Assembly: GCA_050742455.1 (NCBI GenBank)
Contig: JBOGIG010000145.1
Coordinates: 1 to 5,484, forward strand
Source of the DNA: JBOGIG01 sp050742455
GTDB lineage: Bacteria; Actinomycetota; Acidimicrobiia; Acidimicrobiales; JBOGIG01
Reading direction: 5' to 3'
DNA: 5,484 nt
Positions 1 to 5,400 of the stretch are shown in pieces. The notes beneath the pieces are model-generated. The model ran no database searches. It saw nothing but the letters and a program-made list of their open reading frames with translations, and was not told where the DNA came from. The first letter of the stretch is position 1. Every line of letters begins with the position of its first letter. Made by a program: the position numbers and the translations under genes.

Positions 1-48
1 GCAGGGGAGTTCGTGGCGGAATTGCGGGCCGGGCTCGATGCCGGCTGA
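1..48 (+). CDS. C-terminal end of an unidentified protein (partial)
   Basis: Reading from base 1 gives the in-frame tail AGEFVAELRAGLDAG followed by TGA at 46-48. The gene begins outside the window, so only 15 residues are visible and no family can be named. Its reality is supported by the arrangement with the next gene: the ATG at 38 lies 11 nt inside this frame, a typical overlap of translationally coupled genes on the same strand. The tail is a plausible amphipathic helix end (FVAELRAGL). It could still be a chance open frame, because 15 codons are few. Confidence 0.5.
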   Translation, partial: AGEFVAELRAGLDAG

Positions 49-352
49 CGGCCAGGGCTGTGACCTTTGTGAAGCGGCCCGAATGACCACCTGGTTTCAC
101 GAGGACGAGGTGTGCTGGGTGGCCGACTGCGAGGTGTGCTCGGTGCCCATGGTCGTATGGGCCCACCATGGTCCCCAGCCCCCTGATGGCGAGGTAGAGC
201 ACATGCTGGGGATGTTGTCGAAGGTGGCCGATGAGCGCTTCGGTCTGGGCGGCTATTCCCTGGATCGGGTCATGCGCCAGATACCGGACCACTTCCACGC
301 CCATGCCCGGGACCCCAACTGGTGGTTCAGGCGCTTTGGGCGACGCTCATAG
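38..352 (+). CDS. Small HIT-like protein with two CxxC pairs
   Basis: This is a 104-residue cytosolic protein with no signal peptide or membrane segment. Visible motifs are CDLC (residues 8-11), another Cys at 26, CEVC (31-34), a WAHHG stretch (41-45), a helix-like segment around 51-67, and HFHAHA (85-90) followed by RDPNWW. The HFHAHA string matches the His-x-His-x-His pattern of the HIT (histidine triad) nucleotide hydrolase/transferase superfamily, and it sits near the C-terminus as in that family. The paired cysteines suggest a bound zinc. Known HIT proteins act on nucleotide phosphoramidates or dinucleotides; the substrate here is unknown. ATG at 38 is preferred because it precedes the first CxxC and overlaps the previous gene's stop region; no strong Shine-Dalgarno is visible. 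The HIT assignment is an inference from motifs, and it may be an uncharacterised actinobacterial family of its own. Confidence 0.75.
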   Translation: MPADGQGCDLCEAARMTTWFHEDEVCWVADCEVCSVPMVVWAHHGPQPPDGEVEHMLGMLSKVADERFGLGGYSLDRVMRQIPDHFHAHARDPNWWFRRFGRRS

Positions 353-415
353 AGCCATCATGGTGGGGCGTGGACGAGGGCGATGAGGCTGAGTCGCTCG
401 AACCGTCATGTCGCC

Positions 416-466
416 CACCGGACGGTGCATCAGGTGCGGAGCACCACGGCCGGCGCATCACGGCCG
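416..466. terminator. Cluster of small inverted repeats between convergent genes; possible terminator zone
   Basis: Three GC-rich inverted repeats lie side by side: CACC-GGAC-GGTG (416-427), GGTGC-GGA-GCACC (433-445), and CGGCCG-N8-CGGCCG (447-466). The last encloses the stop codon of the kinase-like gene at 458-460. They sit where the + strand HIT-like gene and the minus strand operon converge, where a bidirectional terminator would be expected. There is no T-tract on either side, so this is not a classical intrinsic terminator, although actinobacterial terminators often lack one. Short GC-rich palindromes also arise by chance at this base composition. The rest of the 353-457 gap shows no gene. 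Confidence 0.3.
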
Positions 467-2065
467 GGCTCGGTCCCGCTTCTCGAAGCGTCGGCGGATG
501 ACCTCTCGGCGCTCCTGGAGATCTCGGTAGGTGAGGCCCACCGTGTCGGGGCTCAGTCCGAACGAAGCCTTCACCCCGTCGAGGTCGATCTCCACCTGAC
601 GGGGATCGATACCCACATCGCGGGCAATCTGGTCGCCATGGCGGGTGGCAAAATACGTCGCCGTCCGAGTCAACTCCTCGAGGATGTCGACATCGGGCGC
701 CAAGGTCGCCACGGAACCGTCCAGAAAGAGCATGTTTTTCACGAACAGCATCAGCTCCTTGGGCATCCGGGCCCCGTAGCCCAAGAGCGCCTTCGTCAGG
801 TCCTTGATCTGGGCCGTCAGCTCCTCGGCCGTCATGGTGGTGGGATCCTTGACCGGCTGGTCGACTCCGAGGTCCCGCATAACCGCCTCGAGATCGGCGT
901 CGGGTGGGAGGGCCCCCAGGTCTCGCAGAGCTTCCATCTGCATGCTTACGTCGTTGATGGTCCCTCCCATCAACAGGCGAAGAAAGGCCAGCCGACGCCC
1001 TTCGTCGAGACGCCCGGTGATGCCATAATCGAGCAGCACCACCCGGCCGCTCGGCTGCACGAACAGATTGCCCCCGTGTAGATCTCCGTGGAACACCCCA
1101 TAGAGCATGGCCCCCTCCATGAAAGCCACCATCCCGGCACGGAGGACGGCCGACGTGTCGATGCCTGCTTCCTTCATGCCCACCACGTCGTCCCAGGCGA
1201 ATCCGTCCAGTCGCTCCATGACCAGCACCCGACGGGTCACCAGGCGGGGATGGGGACGGGGCACGACCAGTGCCCTCTGGTCGGTCTCGGCCAGGATGCG
1301 TGCGATGTCCAACATGTTGGCCGCTTCGAGGCGGAAGTCCAGCTCCTCCACGATGGTCTCGGCAAACAGCTCAACCAGGGCGGGCGGGTTGGCCAGTGCC
1401 GCCACCGGGATCCGACCCACCAGAAGCGGCGCGATCCAGCTCATGACGGCCAGGTCGGAGCGGACCAGGGTGGCCACTTGGGGTCGCTGCACCTTGACCA
1501 CGACCGATTCCCCGGTCCTTAAGACGGCAGCGTGGACCTGGGCGATCGAGGCGGCGGCCAAGGGAGCCGGATCGAAGCTCAGAAAAACCGCTTCGAGGGG
1601 TCGACCGAGGTCGGACTCCACGATCTTGCGCACCGTGGGGTAGGGCTCGGCGGGTACCCGATCCCGCAGCAGGCGGAACTGATTGACCAGCTCCTCGGGA
1701 AAGATTCCCTCGCCCGACGACAGGATCTGGCCCAGTTTGATGTAGGTGGGCCCCAGGTCCTGAAAGGCGAGCCTCAGACGCTTGGCCAGTCCGGACCGGG
1801 AGGCATGTTGGCCCCGGCGCTTGTCGAAAAGCCACCACGTTCCCATGGCCAATCCGAGATGGGATCCAACCTTGACTATCCGGGCCAGGGGTGGAATGGC
1901 CCGCCGTCCGAGCAGAGTAGGTACCTCGTCGCGAACCTGTCGGCGCAATGTCTCCATGCCGGGGAGCCAATACATGGAGTCCGGCGCGACTTCCCACGGG
2001 GCCTCATCGCTGAAGGCTCCCTGGTCCAAGTCGCCGGGTGGCTCAGCTGGGGTGAGGGGCGACAC
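458..2065 (-). CDS. AarF/ABC1/UbiB family kinase-like protein
   Basis: This 535-residue protein has the ABC1/ADCK/UbiB atypical kinase fold. In order: the family KxGQ motif as KLGQ (110-113), the alanine-rich nucleotide loop PLAAASIAQVH (168-178), the ATP-site lysine in VVVKVQRP (K191), the EELDF segment (240-244), the hinge-like VMERLDG (282-288), the catalytic loop HGDLHGGN (326-333) and the metal-binding LDYG (345-348). Family members support quinone and isoprenoid-lipid metabolism, probably as ATPases or small-molecule kinases; the substrate here is unknown. UbiB/COQ8 proteins usually end in membrane helices, but this one ends in a charged tail rich in Arg and Glu, so no C-terminal anchor is visible. 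GTG at 2065 is 17 nt after the acpP stop and has no clear Shine-Dalgarno. An ATG at 1973-1975 (Met31), just before the conserved region, is an alternative start. It is the last gene of the fatty-acid cluster and probably cotranscribed. Confidence 0.9.
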   Translation of the reverse strand: MSPLTPAEPPGDLDQGAFSDEAPWEVAPDSMYWLPGMETLRRQVRDEVPTLLGRRAIPPLARIVKVGSHLGLAMGTWWLFDKRRGQHASRSGLAKRLRLAFQDLGPTYIKLGQILSSGEGIFPEELVNQFRLLRDRVPAEPYPTVRKIVESDLGRPLEAVFLSFDPAPLAAASIAQVHAAVLRTGESVVVKVQRPQVATLVRSDLAVMSWIAPLLVGRIPVAALANPPALVELFAETIVEELDFRLEAANMLDIARILAETDQRALVVPRPHPRLVTRRVLVMERLDGFAWDDVVGMKEAGIDTSAVLRAGMVAFMEGAMLYGVFHGDLHGGNLFVQPSGRVVLLDYGITGRLDEGRRLAFLRLLMGGTINDVSMQMEALRDLGALPPDADLEAVMRDLGVDQPVKDPTTMTAEELTAQIKDLTKALLGYGARMPKELMLFVKNMLFLDGSVATLAPDVDILEELTRTATYFATRHGDQIARDVGIDPRQVEIDLDGVKASFGLSPDTVGLTYRDLQERREVIRRRFEKRDRARP

Positions 2066-2082
2066 CTGGGGAGTTGAAATGT

Positions 2083-2322
2083 CTAGAGCTTGGCCGTGAC
2101 GAGCTTGAAGGCCTGGTCCACCGTTTCCACACCCTCCAGCTCGGACTCGTCCACGGTGATGTCGAACGCTTCCTCCAGGGCCATGACCAACTCCACCAGA
2201 TCAAGGCTGTCAGCATCCAAGTCATCGCCGAAGCGGGCCTGGGGGGTGACCTTGGCCGGTTCCACTTGCAGGACCTCGACGGCACAGGTGCGGAACTTGT
2301 CGAAAGCCTCTTCGTTGTCCAT
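2083..2322 (-). CDS. acpP: Acyl carrier protein
   Basis: This is a 79-residue acidic protein of the normal length for a type II fatty-acid synthase acyl carrier protein. The phosphopantetheine attachment site is Ser39 in the motif DADSLD (36-41), followed by the recognition-helix sequence VELVMALEEAFDI (43-55), which is highly typical of AcpP. The holo form, made by AcpS from CoA, carries malonyl and growing acyl chains as thioesters between FabD, FabH, FabG and the other enzymes in the cytosol. The ATG start has a clear ribosome binding site, AAAGGA at 2334-2339, 11 nt upstream. It is the only gene of the cluster with an ATG start, consistent with high expression of ACP. It lies between fabG (37-38 nt upstream) and the kinase-like gene (17 nt downstream). 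It has one cysteine (Cys13), which is not part of the active site. Confidence 0.97.
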   Translation of the reverse strand: MDNEEAFDKFRTCAVEVLQVEPAKVTPQARFGDDLDADSLDLVELVMALEEAFDITVDESELEGVETVDQAFKLVTAKL

Positions 2323-2360
2323 GGCAGGGTGAATCCTTTCCGGTGTGTTCAGGGCACAGG

Positions 2361-3182
2361 CTACTGGCCCATGGCCAGGCCGCCATCGACGGCGATGGTG
2401 GTCCCGGTAATATACGACGCCGCACCTGATGCCAGGAAAGCCACGACCTCGGCCACTTCCTCAGGGCGGGCCGGCCGTCCCAGCGGGATCAGGGCCCTGA
2501 GCTGTTCCAGCCGTGCCGGGCCCAGTGCCGAAAGCATGTCGGTGTCCACTGCCCCGGGCGCCACGACGTTGACGGTTACGTTACGACTGGCCACTTCTCG
2601 GGCCAGCGAACGGGCCAGGCCGACCAGGCCGGCCTTGGCCGCGCCGTAGTTGGCCTGGCCGGGGACCCCCACGGCTGCCGTCACCGACGAGATGAGGATG
2701 ATCCGTCCGTGGTGAGCCCGGATCATGGGTCCGAGCGCCCTCTTGCACATCCGGTAGGCCCCGGTCAGGTTGGTGGCGATTACTTCCGCCCAGGCCTCCT
2801 CGGACATGCGCAGCAACAGGGTGTCCCGGGTGACTCCGGCATTGGCCACCAGGACCTGGACTGGCCCCCATTTTTCCTCGATGCGCTCGAAGGCCGCGGT
2901 GACCGCCTGAGCGTCGGTGACATCCGCCTTGATGGCCATCAGGCGATCGGCATCGAACCCCATGTCGCCAAATTTCGAAATGTCGGGCGGGTTGTTGCGG
3001 TAGGTGACCGCCACCCGGTCTCCGTTGCGGTTGAAGGCCTGAGCGCAGGCCCAGCCGATGCCCCTTGATCCGCCGCTGATCAGGACCGCCCGGGGCTTGC
3101 TCTCGGGGTTGGGGGCAGGCCCGCTAGCTGGTTTCTGGGCGGAGCCGGTCAAGCTCCCCACCGGACCACGGCGGTCGCCCAC
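2361..3182 (-). CDS. fabG: 3-oxoacyl-ACP reductase (short-chain dehydrogenase)
   Basis: This enzyme reduces 3-ketoacyl-ACP to 3-hydroxyacyl-ACP with NADPH in fatty-acid elongation. The 273 residues show a classical SDR Rossmann fold: the nucleotide-binding GGSRGIG (37-43), the ADVTD segment (86-90), NAG (114-116), Asn138 in TNLTG, the catalytic Ser166 in LISSV, and Tyr179/Lys183 in NYGAAK. The stretch VTRDTLLLRM (117-126) and the ending AVDGGLAMGQ (264-273) are FabG-like rather than general SDR. About 30 Pro/Ala/Gly-rich residues precede the fold, making it longer than the usual 245 or so residues. They follow from the GTG start at 3182, which lies 34 nt inside fabH. That start has an AGGGA element just upstream. 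A TTG at 3150-3152 overlapping the fabH stop (TTGA) would shorten the protein by 10 residues but has poorly spaced SD-like bases. The assignment is firm from motifs and context; the start is less so. Confidence 0.95.
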   Translation of the reverse strand: MGDRRGPVGSLTGSAQKPASGPAPNPESKPRAVLISGGSRGIGWACAQAFNRNGDRVAVTYRNNPPDISKFGDMGFDADRLMAIKADVTDAQAVTAAFERIEEKWGPVQVLVANAGVTRDTLLLRMSEEAWAEVIATNLTGAYRMCKRALGPMIRAHHGRIILISSVTAAVGVPGQANYGAAKAGLVGLARSLAREVASRNVTVNVVAPGAVDTDMLSALGPARLEQLRALIPLGRPARPEEVAEVVAFLASGAASYITGTTIAVDGGLAMGQ

Positions 3183-4078
3183 GTCATCCCTGCCCCAAAG
3201 CCCGACATGAGAACCAGGTCGCCGTCTTGCACCCGACCGGCGGCCAGCGCATCGTCTAAGGCCAAGGGAATCGAGGCCGACGAAGTATTGCCCGTTGTGG
3301 CCAGAACTACGGCTGTCCTGTCGAGCGGGATGCCGATGCGCTGGTTGACGGCTTCGATAATGCGCAGGTTGGCCTGATGGGGAATGAACAGGGCGATGTC
3401 AGCAGGAGCGACCTTGGCCCGCTCCAGGGCCGAGCGAACCGAGTCCACCGTTACCCTGACGGCCCGACGAAATACTTCCCGGCCCTCCATGGTGAGCGTC
3501 TCACCAATGTGGCACTTGAGGATGTCCACCACCGATCCGTCCACGCCGAAGTCCAGGCTGAGGATCCGGTCCTCCCCGGCAACCGCTTGGAGCACCACTG
3601 CCCCGGCGCCGCTGGCAAAGAGAATGGCTGTGGACCGGTCGTCCTGGTCGGTGATGCGGTCCATGAGGTCGGATCCGACGACCAGGACCCGGTCCAGGCC
3701 GCCGAGGATCAACCCGTGGGCCGCGCCCAGGGCGTATACGAACCCGGCACAAGCCGCGTTCAGATCCATGGCCCCGCCGGTGATACCCAGGTCGTGGGCG
3801 ATGATGGATGAGGTGGCGGGCATGACCAGGTCGGGAGTGGTGGTGGCCAGTATGACCAGGTCGATGTCCGAGCCTGTCAGCCCGGCCCGGTCCAGGGCCA
3901 TCCGGCCCGCCTGTGTGCCCAGACCGGCGGCAGTACCACCGAAGCGGCGTTCCTTGATGCCGGTGCGTTCGGTGATCCATTCGTCGCTGGTGTCGAGCCG
4001 ACCGGCGAAGTCGGCATTGGTCACGATCTGGTCGGGAAGTGCACCCCCCCAGCCGGTTATGGCCGCTCCCCGGCTCAC
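3149..4078 (-). CDS. fabH: 3-oxoacyl-ACP synthase III (KAS III)
   Basis: FabH starts fatty-acid synthesis by condensing an acyl-CoA primer with malonyl-ACP; actinobacterial enzymes often take branched primers. The 309 residues match the thiolase-fold family, at near the usual length of about 315. Visible are WITERTGIKERR (34-45), the nucleophile Cys110 in NAACAGF, His234 in IPHQAN, and Asn264 in TGNTSSASIP, so the Cys-His-Asn triad is complete. The C-terminal GFGAGMTWATAVVRW (293-307) is also standard. One deviation is FASGAGA (154-160), where FGDGAGA is usual. Primer preference cannot be read from the sequence. The GTG start overlaps the fabD stop as GTGA, a sign of translational coupling. 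A G-rich TGGGGGTGAGGA precedes it. Its 3' end overlaps fabG by 34 nt. Confidence 0.96.
   Translation of the reverse strand: MSRGAAITGWGGALPDQIVTNADFAGRLDTSDEWITERTGIKERRFGGTAAGLGTQAGRMALDRAGLTGSDIDLVILATTTPDLVMPATSSIIAHDLGITGGAMDLNAACAGFVYALGAAHGLILGGLDRVLVVGSDLMDRITDQDDRSTAILFASGAGAVVLQAVAGEDRILSLDFGVDGSVVDILKCHIGETLTMEGREVFRRAVRVTVDSVRSALERAKVAPADIALFIPHQANLRIIEAVNQRIGIPLDRTAVVLATTGNTSSASIPLALDDALAAGRVQDGDLVLMSGFGAGMTWATAVVRWGA
3187..3191 (-). promoter_or_regulatory. Candidate fabG ribosome binding site inside fabH
   Basis: On the minus strand AGGGA is followed by TGAC and then the GTG at 3182. The 4-nt spacing is short but usable. It favours the GTG at 3182 over the TTG at 3150-3152 or the GTG at 3159-3161. 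The same bases encode the conserved FabH segment GAGMT, so the match may be dictated by coding. Confidence 0.4.
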
Positions 4079-5268
4079 TCCTCACCCCCAACGCTTCGCA
4101 GCCAGGCCAAGGGTTGTCCCTGAGTGACCCGCTCGCCGCCGACGGCCAGGAATCCCATGAGGGCCCCGGCAAAGGGTGATCGGACTTCGGCCGGGCCGAC
4201 CTGGCCCACCCGGTCCCCGGTGGCGACCGAGCCCACCAGATCGGGGTCCGGCGTGAACACGCCGGTTGACGGGCTCACAATCACTCTCTCCGACATGTAA
4301 AGATGCTCGCCCTGATGGGCCGAGATGTAGGACTGGGGAGCTGCCGGCCCGGCGATGTCTCTCACCAGTTTGTCCAGGTCATCGGGTTGGCCCACCTTCA
4401 AGGCGTGGGAGCCGGGCGACATCCGTTTGGCCAAGCCGGTCAACACGCCGCCCGGTCCCACCTCGACGAAAGTGTGGGGTTCAGGGCCGAGCCTGGTCAA
4501 GGCGCCGACACTCTGGCGCCAACGCACAGGGCTGCACAGTTGGGCCGACAACAGCCCGGACCAGGCGCCGGCTTTGGCGTGGACCCTCGCATCCACATTG
4601 GCTACCACCGGTGTTTCGGGGTCCTCGAAAGTGACCTCGGCTAAGGCCTTGCGCAACCGGTCACGGGCCGGGGCCATCATCGGCGTGTGAAATGCGCCGC
4701 CCACCGCAATGGGCATGACCCGCTTGGCCCCCATCTCCTTGGCCACCGAGCCTGCTTCGGCCACTCCGTTCGGACTCCCGGAGATGACGACCTGGCCCGG
4801 GGCGTTGTAGTTGGCCACCCAGGCCTGGTTTTCGGCCCGGGCACATGCCGCCTCGGCCGCGTCGTCCTCTAGTCCGAGAATTGCTGCCATGGTGCCCGGC
4901 TCATCGTCGGCCACGGCTTGCATGGCCTGTCCCCGTTCGGCCACGAGGCGGGCTCCGTCCTCGAACGACAAGGCGCCCGAGGCCACCAGAGCCGTGTACT
5001 CGCCCAGGCTGTGCCCAGCGCAGGCCGCCGGAGCCAGTCCCAGGCGCTCTATGGCGTCCAAGGCCACGAGGCTCATCGTGAACGTGGCCAACTGGGCATT
5101 GCTGGTCCGGGTCAGTTCCTCAGCGTCTGCATCCAGCAGCAGCCGGGTCACGTCGCGTCCCGTCGCTGCCCCGGCGTCGGCCACGATTTCCCATGAAGGG
5201 TGTTCGACCCAGTCGCGACCCATCTCGGGTCGCTGGGAACCCTGTCCTGGGAAAGTGAATACGAGCAC
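4075..5268 (-). CDS. fabD: Malonyl-CoA:ACP transacylase with C-terminal biotinyl/lipoyl-like domain
   Basis: FabD transfers malonyl from CoA to AcpP to supply elongation units. Residues 1 to about 300 are a standard transacylase: FPGQGSQ (6-12), Gln59 in SNAQLA, the nucleophile Ser87 in GHSLGEY (85-91), Arg112 in AERGQAM for the malonyl carboxylate, His194 in GGAFHTPMM, and VEVGPGGVLTGLAKR (268-282). After a linker (about 304-327), residues 328-391 resemble a BCCP/lipoyl domain, so the total is 397 residues instead of roughly 300-310. GTG at 5268 is chosen because it opens directly into LVFTFPGQGSQ and has GGAGG 11 nt upstream. The frame stays open to an ATG at 5436, but that would run antisense through the tRNA gene and add residues unlike any FabD. 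It is the first gene of the cluster and overlaps fabH by 4 nt. The transacylase assignment is firm; the role of the extra domain is unknown. Confidence 0.96.
   Translation of the reverse strand: MLVFTFPGQGSQRPEMGRDWVEHPSWEIVADAGAATGRDVTRLLLDADAEELTRTSNAQLATFTMSLVALDAIERLGLAPAACAGHSLGEYTALVASGALSFEDGARLVAERGQAMQAVADDEPGTMAAILGLEDDAAEAACARAENQAWVANYNAPGQVVISGSPNGVAEAGSVAKEMGAKRVMPIAVGGAFHTPMMAPARDRLRKALAEVTFEDPETPVVANVDARVHAKAGAWSGLLSAQLCSPVRWRQSVGALTRLGPEPHTFVEVGPGGVLTGLAKRMSPGSHALKVGQPDDLDKLVRDIAGPAAPQSYISAHQGEHLYMSERVIVSPSTGVFTPDPDLVGSVATGDRVGQVGPAEVRSPFAGALMGFLAVGGERVTQGQPLAWLRSVGGEE
4096..4287 (-). other. Biotinyl/lipoyl-like domain of FabD lacking the modification lysine
   Basis: FabD residues 328-391 show two similar half-repeats: VIVSPSTGVF followed by VATGDRVGQV, and AEVRSPFAGAL followed by VGGERVTQGQPLAWL. 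This SPxxG...GxxV pattern with quasi-twofold symmetry is the hallmark of the biotinyl/lipoyl fold. The first half, SPSTGVFTPDPD, recalls the BCCP (AccB) sequence SPMVGTFYRSPSPD. Between the halves, BCCP carries the EAMKM hairpin with the biotinylated lysine. Here only GPAE (about 358-361) links them, and the segment contains no lysine. The domain therefore probably cannot be biotinylated or lipoylated and may serve for docking or structure. The assignment is by eye and should be tested by a profile search. Confidence 0.7.
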
Positions 5269-5279
5269 CTTTTTCGTCG

Positions 5280-5284
5280 CCTCC
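5280..5284 (-). promoter_or_regulatory. fabD ribosome binding site
   Basis: On the minus strand GGAGG lies 11 nt before the GTG at 5268. It is the strongest Shine-Dalgarno match near the start of the FabD family homology and decides the start against the long open extension upstream. Confidence 0.65.
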
Positions 5285-5322
5285 GCTCTGTTCGGCTGAT
5301 CTTTGGACCCGCATGGTAGGGG

Positions 5323-5338
5323 ATTGGTTTCATCCAAT
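5323..5338. promoter_or_regulatory. Inverted repeat ATTGG-N6-CCAAT, possible operator
   Basis: A perfect 5-bp inverted repeat with a 6-nt spacer (TTTCAT on the + strand) lies in the divergent region between fabD and tRNA-Leu, about 55 bp before the fabD start. It is a local AT-rich island in GC-rich DNA. Position and symmetry would suit a dimeric regulator of the fatty-acid cluster, but no known operator consensus is recognised. A convincing -10/-35 pair for fabD was not found, so its relation to the promoter is unclear. Confidence 0.3.
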
Positions 5339-5385
5339 TCTCGTTCAGATGCTTTGGCCCAGAACAGGGCGTGACCCCGCACGGG

Positions 5386-5391
5386 TATGCT
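5386..5391 (+). promoter_or_regulatory. Candidate -10 element for tRNA-Leu
   Basis: TATGCT fits the TAnnnT actinobacterial -10 consensus and lies 9 nt before the first base of the tRNA, as expected for a short-leader tRNA transcript. No well-spaced -35 hexamer is evident; GTGACC at 5371-5376 is too close. Confidence 0.4.
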
Positions 5392-5400
5392 GTCGGCTCG

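Noticed and set aside
383..1081. Long + strand open frame (232 codons) opposite the kinase-like gene
   Set aside because: It is antisense to a gene with clear family motifs, has no recognisable domain, and reads as the low-complexity His/Gln/Gly-rich product typical of antisense frames in GC-rich DNA.
2323..2360. Separate promoter or terminator between fabG and acpP
   Set aside because: The gap is only 37-38 nt and contains the acpP ribosome binding site; no hairpin with a T-tract or clear -10/-35 pair was seen.
3384..4127. Long + strand open frame (247 codons) opposite fabH
   Set aside because: Its product is dominated by Arg, Ser, Pro and Ala and mirrors the codon structure of fabH on the other strand; no domain or ribosome binding site supports it.
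4075..4296. The FabD extension as a sequencing or frameshift artefact
   Set aside because: The extension stays in frame, encodes a coherent duplicated SPxxG motif pattern, and ends in a normal GTGA overlap with fabH, so an error is not needed to explain it.
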